From: Blattamonas nauphoetae | Lineage: Eukaryota > Preaxostyla > Oxymonadida | Length of the DNA stretch: 64,000 bases | Assembly: GCA_033064195.1 (NCBI GenBank) | Contig: JARBJD010000150.1 | Location: 1-64,000, forward strand | Reading direction: 5' to 3' | In this document: positions 35,685 to 45,993 of the stretch, piece by piece | Numbering within the stretch: position 1 is the first letter of the stretch | How the letters are laid out: each line of letters opens with the position of its first letter | Translations under genes and position numbers: made by a program | Notes under the pieces: generated by a model | What the model saw: only the letters and a program-made list of their open reading frames with translations | Databases searched by the model: none | What the model was told of the DNA's origin: nothing

Positions 35685-36346
35685 TTCTTTCTCAGGATTA
35701 CTTTGTAATTTGTCTTTCTTTCGTGTTCTGTCTCTTGCTTTGGATTTATGAAGTTTTCTCCGCTTGACGTTTTGATACAAGATGAGATGATCATTCGAGT
35801 ATAATCAGAGAAATTGTGGGCAACATGCAACTTGGTCGGACAGACCTATTCAGTCAATGAGTGATTGTACTGGTGATTTTCTAGGAAATAAGGAGAATCG
35901 AAGCGATAAGAGATTCGGAAAAACTTCATTTTCTCAAAATTTCTGATAGTGAATTCGGGCGATCTTGAAAAAGAATTGGTTGATTCTCTGTCAAAAAACC
36001 TTCATTTATCTTTAAAGAACACCTATTCCTTTAATATCAAGGCTTGGAACTTTCTAGAGGTCTATACATTTCTGAGATTTCCTATTTTAGATTTCATGGT
36101 TTGATCCGACCCTTATTTTTATGATTTCCTCCGAGGTTTCTGTACTTTTTTTCGGAATCCTAGAGCAACATATCTTCCCTAGAAAGATATTAATAGTGTG
36201 TTTTTGACTGTTAGAGTCCATTTTGATCTGTCCCGCCAAGTTGCAGTTTGCCAAATTGTGGGACTTGAATCAGTCTTCATGAGTCTTCGTTATCTCAGTG
36301 GGTAGATCGCCAAAGACCACTCCTCCCAAAGAACTCATCGGTTGAA
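35685..36346. other. Intergenic stretch, no gene seen
   Basis: It is AT-rich, with no open frame of note on either strand. Its final about 48 bp hold the conserved upstream block of kinase paralogue 3. The rest shows no repeat or RNA-like structure that I can support. Confidence 0.6.
36299..36346 (+). promoter_or_regulatory. Conserved upstream block of kinase paralogue 3
   Basis: It has the same order of motifs as before 19386 and 32432 (tagatcgccaaagacc, ctcccaaagaac, catcggttgaa) directly before the start codon. The conservation contrasts with unrelated sequence further upstream. Confidence 0.45.
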
Positions 36347-38781
36347 ATGGCTGAGGTGATCGAAGTTCCAAAAGGATGTGTGTTCTCTTTCTGACTTTCA
36401 TTGATGAACCATATTATTGATTCTAATGTTCAGATTCATGCGTTCGAGAGATCAGTACCGGTGTCCTCGGAAGTGTTGTGGAAATGATTGAGAATTCAAC
36501 TCAGATGCATTATGCGGGAAAGATAATACAGTGCAAGACACAGAAAGATACAGAACAAATAGATCGTGAAGTTAGTCGACTTCGAAAGTTCGCACACCCA
36601 GGAATTGTTGGACTGAAAGAAGTGGCGTCGATGGACAACTCGAAAGTGATTGTGATGGAACTTGGGGAACAGTCGCTTGCAGATATCGTTCGAGATCACC
36701 CATCGCGTGGAGTTCTTGCTGCTCGCGAAGTTTGTTTTTGAAATGTTGTTTTCTTGTTGATTGTTGTTGATTTTGTTGATCTTTGGGTTGGATATTGTTC
36801 TGGGATTGATTATTGTTGTGTTTGTGCTTCTTGTGATTTGAGGTTGTTTATCGAGTGATGGTGGATGTTTCGTCGGCGCTGAACTTGATGCACAACCACG
36901 AAAACGGGGCGAACGCACATGGAGATGTGAAGATGGAGAACATTCTTCTGTTCCCAGGGGGACACTTCAAGTTGTGTTTGTCATTCTCTCCATTCACTCC
37001 CTTTTTTCTCCTATCTTCCGCCGATTTAAGATTCCTTGTTCTCTTCTCTTTTCCATATTCTCCATCATTCATTGTGTTATTTAATTTTTCTTGTTGATTC
37101 AGGTGATTTGGGGGCGGCGGAATCGGAAGATTTGAAAGGAACGCGTTCGGTGATGTCTCATCTGTGGGTGTCGCCGGAACGAATCGAGTCAGAAACAGGA
37201 CAGGCGACGTGCTCATCGGATGTGTGGGCGTTGGGGATTGTTCTTCACTGGCTTCTGTTTGGAGAACCGCCTTTCAAGAGCGAATCTCTTCTGAAACTGG
37301 GTCAGGAGATCTCGTCGTTCCGTGTTTCTCAGATTGGGTCAGATTGTGGAGGAGAAGAACGTGCGCTTCTGATGCGAATGCTAGAACCTGTTTGTTTCCT
37401 TTCTTCTCTTCTTTATTTCTTCCAACACTCGTCGTCTCCATTCTTTCGATCCTTTTCTTCATTATTCACGTTTTTCTTGTGTACTGTTCAGAAGCCCGAG
37501 ACTCGAGTGACGAGCTGTCAATTGTGTTCGTTTGGAGTGTTTCATTGCCTTGTGAACACTCCCTCAGCTCTTTGGAGTCTGAAAGACGCCGACGAAAAGG
37601 AACTGCATTCCAAAAATGAGAACCTGAAGATGGAAATTGAGATCGAAAATCGAAGTCAACAACAGGCGGAGGAGGACCTGAACATCGAACGTGAAGATCG
37701 AAAAAAGGATCAGGAAAGGATGGATCGATTGGAGAGAGAATTGGCTGAGTTGCGATCCCGTCAAGTTCAGCCATTACCTCAGCCTTCAACTCGACCAGTG
37801 CTTCCAGCGAACATTCCCCTCTGCTTCCCGCCGCCTCCTCCAGCCCAACCTCCTCTTTCACCACAGCCTCTTCGTTCTCCTTCGCCTCGTCGTTCTCCTC
37901 CATCACCACCAGCAACTCCACCCCAGCATCCAGGATCTCCACACGAACAACCAACACCCGGAACAGCAGCAACTCCAGCCGAACCTGCACATTCACAGCC
38001 ATCTCAACGTTCTCCTCCAACAGCAGCAACTCCTCCACAACATCCACGATCACCGCTCGAACAACCAACACCCGGAACAGCAGCAACTCCAGCCGAACCT
38101 GCACATTCACAGCCATCTCAACGTTCTCCTCCGCCTCATCGTTCTCCTCCAACAGCAGCAACTCCTCCACAACATCCACGATCACCGCTCGAACAACCAA
38201 CACCCGGAACAGGACGACAATTTCATATCGGAACAGCGGCAATCGAACTGTTCGACAGAGATGAGTGGACTGTGTCTGGAATTTTCTTCTTCACCAAATC
38301 AGAGACTTCTCAAGCTTCGCTTGTCTCATTCGAGTTTGGGGCAGTTGTGGCTCGTCTGTCGCTCACAATCAGAAAAGGACCCAACAATGATTTCGCAATT
38401 GGGATCATCTCGTCCAGTCTGTGCAATAAGGCTCTCACGACCTACTTTCTCTGGGAGAAGGAAGGGGCAGGATGGGAATTACATCCAAATTGTCGATGTA
38501 CCCAGCAGAACAACAAACTTACAAACTTCGGATCAGCATGTTTGGGAGGAAGAGGAAGACAGCGAATTGTGTTGGAGGCAGATGGACGAGAAGGAAAGCG
38601 AACACTGAAACTGTCACAAGATGGAGAGACACAGCCAGTCTTCTTCACGAACATCCCAGTTCCCTTCCGATTCGCTGTGTGTATCACCGAGAAGGACGAT
38701 TCAATTGCGATTGAGTCTGTTGAAATTGTGTCCGATCCGCAGATGGTTGGCGGAACAATTCCTGTCGAGATGGATGAATGA
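36347..38781 (+). CDS. Protein kinase with SPRY-like C-terminal domain, paralogue 3 (longest linker)
   Basis: Exons 36347-36377, 36434-36729, 36843-36975, 37103-37389 and 37492-38781 encode 678 residues. Kinase residues are intact except for the glycine loop, which reads STGVLGSVVEM. The linker expands to about 200 residues and contains an imperfect 38- to 44-codon tandem repeat (PGTAATPAEPAHSQPSQRSP unit; copies start near 37957, 38071 and 38203). That repeat accounts for its greater length compared with the other paralogues. The SPRY-like domain follows (GREGKRTLKLSQDGETQPVF). Intron 1 here has a normal GT donor. Confidence 0.8.
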
Positions 38782-39299
38782 AGCAGAACTCACCGCTTCA
38801 CACTTTCATCTTTCTGTTCTCTCTTCATTTGTGTTCCACACACGAATCTTTGTAAACCAATCTCTCTCACTCAGCAGCGAGCCATACGAGATGAAAGAAA
38901 TTGAAATTGTGCGAAAATGATGATTGAAATGGAGAAATGATGGCACGAGTGGACTTTCTGGGCCAAAGGTGATCGAGGTGTGTTGTGACTGTATTGTTCA
39001 ACTAGGCTATTCTCTCGTAATAAACTGTCAGATATGGATATGAACACGTTTTATTTTCAAAATGTTGAGAATACTGTCGAGATCGTCTCAGAGAATGTCA
39101 CGACCGTTCCATCACGTTTGACGAGGGCGATCGGCGAACTATTTCACTTCATCTTTACGCTATCTTGAATCATTTCATCATTATGACTGGAATTTTAATA
39201 TTTTTTTATCAAAACCAAGCGATTGATCATGATGTATCGTGAAGTGAAAGACTATGGCGGTTCTCCCTTCAAGACACCAATTTTTTGGTAGTGAACGTG
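38782..39299. other. Intergenic stretch with relic of a duplicated 3' flank
   Basis: Positions 38810-38880 resemble the sequence just after the stops of paralogues 1 and 2 (cacacgaatct, then accaatctctctcactcagcag), so the duplicated unit includes 3' flank. After that, to 39299, I see only AT-rich sequence with no gene. Confidence 0.5.
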
Positions 39300-39380
39300 C
39301 GGCGCGTTTGGCCTAGCGGTAGCCAACCCCTCTGTCGACTGTTGTGCTCGGGGTTCGACTCCCGCCGAGCACAACTTTTT
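39300..39380 (+). ncRNA. tRNA-like Pol III transcription unit
   Basis: An A-box match (tggcctagcgg, 39309-39319) and a perfect B-box (ggttcgactcc, about 39350-39360) are spaced as in tRNA genes, followed by a T6 run at about 39375-39380. The 3' part folds into an 11-bp perfect hairpin, gttgtgctcgg against ccgagcacaac, that encloses the B-box. I could not form a normal cloverleaf because the 5' acceptor strand does not pair. It may be a degenerate tRNA, a tRNA-derived element or another Pol III RNA. Confidence 0.45.
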
Positions 39381-39471
39381 TGCCACTTCATAGAGTTTTT
39401 TGGCCCACCAACTCCACCTCTGCCGAAATGATGATGAAAATCATTAAAACGAAAAGTGAAGTCTCCGATCT

Positions 39472-41443
39472 TCATTTCTTTTTTCCCTTCTTTCCTTTCT
39501 TCTCCGCTGTCCCTGGCGGAGGGTCAGGAGTCTTGCCCTCAGCAATCGCCTTCAATCTCTCCTCTTCTGCCTTTCTCGCCAGCTCAGCTTGCTTCTCCTG
39601 TTCCTCTTTCTCCAATCTCTCCTCTTCCTCTTTCTGAATCCGCCTCTCTTCTTGCAGTTTCCACCTCACCTGATGGAAGGAAAGTGTTTCTGCGAAAAGA
39701 TGAACAAGAAATGATCACACTTGGCGGTACTAAACGAAACTTGATGGAAAGTGGAGGCAGTCGCAGCTCTTCTTGATCATGAAGAATCGTCACGTCTGTA
39801 CGAAAACACAATAATCACAAAAAGTGATAAAAATGAAAATTATGGGAGATTGAAACAAACCCTCAAACAGCAGTTCGTAATCACCGTATTTCCAGTCCTG
39901 GATGAGTACGTTTTGAAACAACGCCTTTCCACTGACCACGTTCGACCGAACCCGTCCATCCGAAATCCCCACGCTCGACAGAATCCGAGTTGGGGGTTGT
40001 TTGGGCACTGTGGGGTCAATTATCTCCATTCCGACTGGATCGTTCCCTTCGTGAATAAGGGTCACCTCATGTCGACTAAGTTCAGAATATTTTGGTGTTT
40101 GACCAATCTGCTCATCTGTTAATGTGTCTTCTGCTTCGTTTGTGTCCTTTTGGTCCTTCTTAGCGGCCTTTTTGGTCGGTTTTTCGTCGTCCTTCTTTCC
40201 TCCTTTCTTCGCCTTGGGTTTCTCCTTCTTTTCCTCTTCTGGAGCTTCCTCTCCATCGACTGTGATTTCAGTGCCTTCAAAATAACAACAGCTCATTTCT
40301 ATAATCCGCCCACTTTCTCCCCTTAAGACAGTTTCTGTGTTGGTCCAAACTCGATCCCCATCCTTCTTGTCTTCTCGCTCCAACACTCCCCACATTGCGA
40401 TAGTCAGTTCGGGAAGTTGTGTTGTCGGGAGTTCTTGCTCTTCGGTGAGAATGACCTCCATAACGTCGTCGTTTGGGCCTGTTCGATCAGCAGCCACTCT
40501 CGACTTGGAAAGGTGTGATTCTGCAGGAACTGAGCCCGGTTTGGTATATCCAGAGACTTGCGGGGTTGCCATGAACGAATCGAAGACATCTTCATCATTC
40601 ATTCCTGTTTGTGAGGTCCCGAGGTCTGTCTGTTTCGCAGCGGGAGGTATGGACTCGAAAATTAGAAAATGGGGAAGATGTGGATATTGTTTAGATGGAT
40701 GATGAAGAACGAGTGAAGATGGCTTCTCACAGAAGTGTCCATCCCTCCATTTTCCTTTCTGTGTCAGATTCAAATCAATCAAGATCTTCGTCCCAGTTCC
40801 ATGATATTTTCCATCCCTCCATTCGCCTTTATATTCGTTTCCATTTCTGAAAGTCGCTGTTCCTTGACCGTTAAGTTTGTGTGCACTGAACTGTCCATTG
40901 AAACTGGTTCCTTCCTCATCAATCAAATATCCGAGACCAGAATACTGGTTATCTTTCCAATGTCCTTCATATTGTGAAAGGACGACAGCGTCTCCGTCAT
41001 CGTCCCGCCCATATCGAGTAAATGTCCCTTTTCCTGAAATCGGTCAAAACGAGTATATATGAGAGAAAATGGCTCGATTAATGGGTAAATTGCCATACCA
41101 CTGAATTCTCCATTGGAAAATCCACCTTTGTATACCCTTCCATCAGCCCACACCCGGATTCCCTCTCCCTCGATCTGACCATCGACGAATGATCCCTCGT
41201 AGAAGTCTGCCCCACTTTGTCCGAAGTAGAGTCTCCCCTGACCTGTGATACATCGAATAAAGGACCGAATGAAGAAAGTTTGATTAAGGATAAAACAGTA
41301 CGAGTGAGAAAATGGAAAATCATACCATGCATTTTCCCATGGTTCCAATTTCCGTCATAGAGGAAATATCGGTTTGGGAAGAGATATTTTCCCTTCCCAT
41401 GGGGTCTATGATTCACAAGATCCCCATCATATCTTCCTTCCAT
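39472..41443 (-). CDS. MORN-repeat protein with charged C-terminal region
   Basis: MORN repeats dominate the N-terminal half (YDGDLVNHRPHGKGKY, YEGSFVDGQIEGEG, YKGGFSNGEFSG, FNGQFSAHKLNGQG, YKGEWRDGKYHGTG). After about residue 200 come acidic and Lys-rich segments (EEEKKEKPKAKKGGKKDDEK) and a final coiled coil (RWKLQEERRIQKEEEERLEK) ending in KKGKKGKKK. Several short introns split it, for example near 41340-41245, 41090-41030, 39860-39798 and 39725-39694. MORN proteins tether membranes or cytoskeleton; a flagellar or basal-body role fits the neighbours but is inference. An acceptor-like site at about 41470 means an upstream exon is possible. It is divergent to the gene at 41557. Confidence 0.75.
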
Positions 41444-41556
41444 TCCCAGACACGATGACGGTTGAGCTGATAAATTAATGAAGGGCTGTTCAAGTTGACT
41501 TCTTGTTTCTGTGTTATTTCGCTTTCAATTGAAGCTTACTCTCATAGGACTCTCAA

Positions 41557-44399
41557 ATGAATGGCCAATCCAAACAATCATTCCTTGAATGGATGGCAAA
41601 ACGGAAGTCCGCAGCTCCACAACCACAACCAGCAATTCCAACTCCTCCTCTCACCCCAACAAGTCTTGAATCCACGAAACAAGTTGAAAATCAGTATTTC
41701 TCACTTTTTTCCCAATATTTCTTGTTTTGTGATGATATAGTGAATCGCCAGTGACACCACAGGTTCTCGCTCCAGTTGTTCTCCCTTCTAAAAATACGAT
41801 TGAAAACCTCCAAAATCAACGAATAGACGAATTAGAGCGTGAATTGTTTGCATTTCGAGAAGAAACACAACCCAACCAAGTCCATAACCAGAAACCCAAA
41901 AGAGCGAAATCTGTCAAACGTAAAGCTGCAGTACCAGTCCTAAAATTTGCATTATCAGAAGATCTCACTGAACTAAATCCAGTATATGATTCTCCACAAC
42001 CTCAAAAAGTCAATTTACTCCAAAAACAAACTGCGAGTCCGATGAATGAAGACGATTACGATAATGAACGATGGAGCCAATCACGTCTCAATTCACGACA
42101 TATTTTGGATGAATCCCAACATATGTGGTCTCCTCTTCGCTCACCAGCCAACCAAAACCACTTACCACAACCCAAACCTGCTCCAACACACAATCCGGCT
42201 CACACAACTCTTGAGCACTCATCTCTCAAACCAAGCGGGATTCCAACAAAGCCAATACCTTCCAACCCAAAACCAAAGCCTAAACAGACTCAAATGACAG
42301 CAGAAAATCGTCCACAATCTGCTCCAAACAAAAGAACCATTCGACCTCCATCATCTCACTCTGTCTCTGTTCAAAAACCATCAAATCACCCACTCCCATC
42401 AAGTACAACTCTTTCATCTCATCAAACACCAACCAAAATCCCTACATTTCAGAGAAATCATTCGACACTTCAGCCAAACCAGCACAAGGCACCTCACGCT
42501 GCACTGATGGAAAATACCACTCCACTCTCACCACCATCACCCTCTCTCAATCAAACAGGACGAAGAGTTCGTTTTGATCCCCAACCAGCCTTTCAAAGTC
42601 CAGCCAAACCAAAACCGAAACAAAACACCACCAAACAACAAAGAAACCCCGACACAGCGAACGCACTTGTTCTCCAACTTCATTCTATTCTTCGTGGGAA
42701 GCAAGACCTAAATTCAACAAATTCCAATCAAAAGAGACCAGTATCAACACCACCGACAAATCGATCAAGAACACCTCCACACCAATCCCGAAAAAATGAC
42801 GAAATTGACGATGATAAGCATCAAACCCTTCCCACCTCTCTTACTCATCCTCCCAAGCAAACTTTATCCACATTCCAACACAACCAAAGTCCAATCACTC
42901 ACAAAACTTCACCAACAGCACAAACTCGCCTCCAAGACACGTCCTTCACTCGCTCCATCTTCGCCGACGGATCTGACGATGAGGACGACGAACCATTCCG
43001 TCCAATTGGCTCTAATTCTCGTCTGGGGAAGGGAACACAGTTGTATCGAAGGGAAATGGAGAGACTTCGCCAGATCGAGACAGAAGTGAACAATTCCACA
43101 CTCCTTCCTTCCACCCCTTCCCCCAACACACACCGACCAAGATCCCAATCCTCTCCGCACAAGGCATCACCCAAGTTTGTGGCGAGAGTGGAAAGAGGAG
43201 AGCGGAAGAGTGTGGAGGAAGACGAGAAAGTAGCGAGCAAACCAGAATCGGTCAAACCCACAATCTCTCCCGAACAGTTCCTCCGACGCATGGAACAAGA
43301 AGAAACAGAGAAGAAGAACTCCCTCGAAGCGATCAGAAGGAAGGTGGAAGAGGAAAGAATGAAAGAATGCACATTTACTCCATCCGTTCTTCCATACGAT
43401 CGCTCTCCACACAGCTCACCTCAAGTTGAACTGTCAGATGACTCGATTATTGTTTCCCCACAAGAAAACGTGGAAGATAGATTGATGAAATGGTCGAAAG
43501 AGAAAAAAGAGAAGACAAGACAGCTTCAACTCGAAATGGATCAAAATCTCACTTTTACACCCAAAGTCAATTCCAAAGAACAGCGTTCTGGGAATATATA
43601 TGACCGTTTGTACACTGTTGATGTGCGGAAGGGAAGTGGGGCTGTGACAGAGCGAGCACGACAACCGGATCGACCCCCGAAACCACCAGCAAAGTCCCCA
43701 CAAGATTTTGAATCGTTCCTGACGAGACAGCAAGCGGTGTTAAAACGGCGAGAAGAGTTTGTGAGGAAGGAGGAAGAGAAAAAGCAGCAGGAAATGAACA
43801 CATCGATCAAGGCTCGGCCCTGGTCAGCTCCTCGACGCTTGACGAAAAACCAAATTCCGGCAAAACCGCAGAAAGTGCCGGAAAAGGAACCAGAACTATT
43901 TCGTCCGAATATTAATGCTCGTTCAAAAAAGATGAGTCGAAAAACGATTGATGAATTGTCGACAGGGGAGGTTCAGAAGCGACAGGAAAAGATGCAGCGG
44001 TTGAAGGAATTACAAGCACAAAAAGAGACAAAGATCAACACGTTTACACCAGCCCCATTCTTTCAACACTCAAATCACTCGCCAAAAGTCGAATCAAAGC
44101 TTGGATTACGGAGAGATCCAGCGGGTCTGATCAAGAGGATGGAACAAGAGAAAGAGGAGCGACAACGTCTTCTAATTGAGAAATATGGAAGAAGAGAAGA
44201 CGAAGATGAGTATATCATCCCGCCAAAAACAGACCGATCCACATTGATGACTGATCGACCGAAATCAGAAGCTGCCCCAAAACGCCCGTCAACCTCTGCA
44301 AAACGAAAAGGATCTGGTGTAATAGCCCCGAAACCGAAACAGACAGTTCGATCATATGCAGTTTTGGGTCAGAAACGGGCAGAGGAGAAGAAAAGCTAA
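41557..44399 (+). CDS. Large basic coiled-coil protein with repeated TFxP motifs
   Basis: Exons 41557-41693 and 41741-44399 (47-nt intron) give 931 residues with exact phase. The first about 550 residues are Pro/Ser/Gln/Asn-rich and probably disordered. The second half has Lys/Glu/Arg helices separated by short motifs: ECTFTPSV, NLTFTPKV, ELFRPNI and INTFTPAPFF. Similar TF(T/R)Pxx(N) motifs with long charged helices occur in poorly characterised basal-body and axonemal proteins of flagellates, so a cytoskeletal role is likely but unproven. It has no signal peptide or membrane segment. It shares a divergent promoter region of about 110 bp with the MORN gene. Confidence 0.65.
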
Positions 44400-44593
44400 G
44401 ATTCGCTTTTAGAAAGCGGCTGTCTCTTTATTTTTGCTTCTTGATTCATAATTTCTTCATTCATTCGTTGTTCTTGCGATTTTATGTTTCGCTTCTCTTT
44501 GAATAAGAAGGATTATTAATGACGACTTTCCATCTAAACAAGAATGGTCACGATCGAGTCGTTTTACCGTAACTTGCATCCATACACAAGAAC

Positions 44594-45439
44594 ATGACCG
44601 AGGAATACGACTACTTGTTCAAGGTCTCTCCCTTTCCTGCTTAATACAATTCAATCCTATTTTCATCTTTCTACAGATCGTTCTGATTGGTGACTCTGCC
44701 GTCGGGTATATAATTCCTCAACCACTCATTTTCCCCATTCATTTTCTTTTATAATCACTATTCTCCAGAAAATCGAACCTTTTGCTTCGATACACTCGAA
44801 ATGAGTTCAATGTTGAATCGCAAGCCACCATCGGAGTGGAATTTGCCACTCGAACAATCCAGTACGACGGAAAGACCATCAAAGCACAAATTTGGGATAC
44901 AGCTGGTCAGGATCGTTATCGAGCAATCACAAGCGCGTCTGCACCAACACCTTTTTTTACTCTCGCATCGTCATCCCTTCTCTCTCCAGTTATTATCGCG
45001 GCGCTGTTGGGGCACTTCTTGTATATGACATCTCCAATCGTGATAGCTTTGAAAACTGTGATAGATGGCTTCGTGAACTCAAGGAACACGCCGATCCATC
45101 TGTCCAGATTTTGATGGCCGGAAATAAGTGCGATTTGCGACATTTACGAAATGTGAGCACTGAGGAAGCAAGGACCTTTGCTCAGCACCACAATCTTTCT
45201 TTCATCGAAACTTCAGCTCTTCACTCCACCAACGTTGAGGCTGCCTTCCAAACCATCATCCAAGGTTTGCTAATCTCTCTCATTTGACGTCCTTTCTCTC
45301 AGAAATCTACAAAAATGTGGTGAAACCGTCTCCTCCTGATAATGGAGGTGGAGGGCCAGATCAACACAACAAGAAGGGGACAGGTGAAGTTGTGGACATT
45401 GAGAAGCCAGCGAAGAAGGAGGGCGACTGCAACTGTTAA
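44594..45439 (+). CDS. Rab11-like small GTPase
   Basis: Five exons (44594-44623, 44677-44705, 44769-44936, 44990-45264, 45303-45439) give 212 residues with all phases matching. The G motifs are complete: GDSAVGKSN (split by intron 2), [22 protein letters not shown] and ETSAL. The effector region [14 protein letters not shown] and the start [17 protein letters not shown] match the Rab11 subfamily, which acts in recycling-endosome and post-Golgi traffic. The C-terminus ends in CNC, a CXC geranylgeranylation signal. Four introns of roughly 40-65 nt in such a small gene illustrate the compact intron style of this genome. Confidence 0.92.
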
Positions 45440-45993
45440 TTTTATCACGTACACTCACATTCTCGCTTCAGACTGTCTCTACTTTAATTTCATACTGTGA
45501 TTTCTCAACTTATCTTTCGTCCATCACAAACGACAAGAAACGTGGAAAGAACAAACAATACTGTGTCTTCTCAACACGATGAACGTCCCGAAATGTGTTC
45601 CGAGATAATTTCCGACACGTTGAGCCATTCTTTAATCATAAACCATAAACTTCTTTTTTACCAAAAAGTCCACTATAAAGGTACCGATCGTCCACCCTAG
45701 ATGAGGAGCGGTCCGAGTAGGGTCGTTATTCCATTTTAACCCTAATCAGTTTCGGCTACACGCCTCAGGTTTCTCCGAGTTCTTTATCTTGATGAGGGCA
45801 TTCCTTGTCACCGGTCTTCTGTCTCTGGTGGAAGGCAGAAAAGATCTCCCGTCCCTGCGCACTTCGGTGCTTTGTCTGTGTTGGGGCTGGCCCTCAGCAG
45901 ACAATCCGATTGCTCCTCATTTTGTCGAAAACAGCGCCAAAATAAGAACTTCGAAACTGGCGTGAAATGAACATAAATAGCGACAAGAGAAAG
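45440..45993. other. Intergenic stretch with a possible DIRS terminus relic
   Basis: This is the 3' space between convergent genes. Near 45680-45730 the sequence gaccctagatgaggagcggtc and what follows resembles the termini of element B (tgataatgagaagtggtcc), but with many differences. A GC-richer, hairpin-prone stretch continues to about 45900. No coding frame is convincing. Confidence 0.35.

Noticed and set aside
39300-39372. A standard tRNA gene
   Set aside because: A and B boxes are fine, but I could not pair the acceptor and anticodon stems. It is kept only as a tRNA-like Pol III unit.
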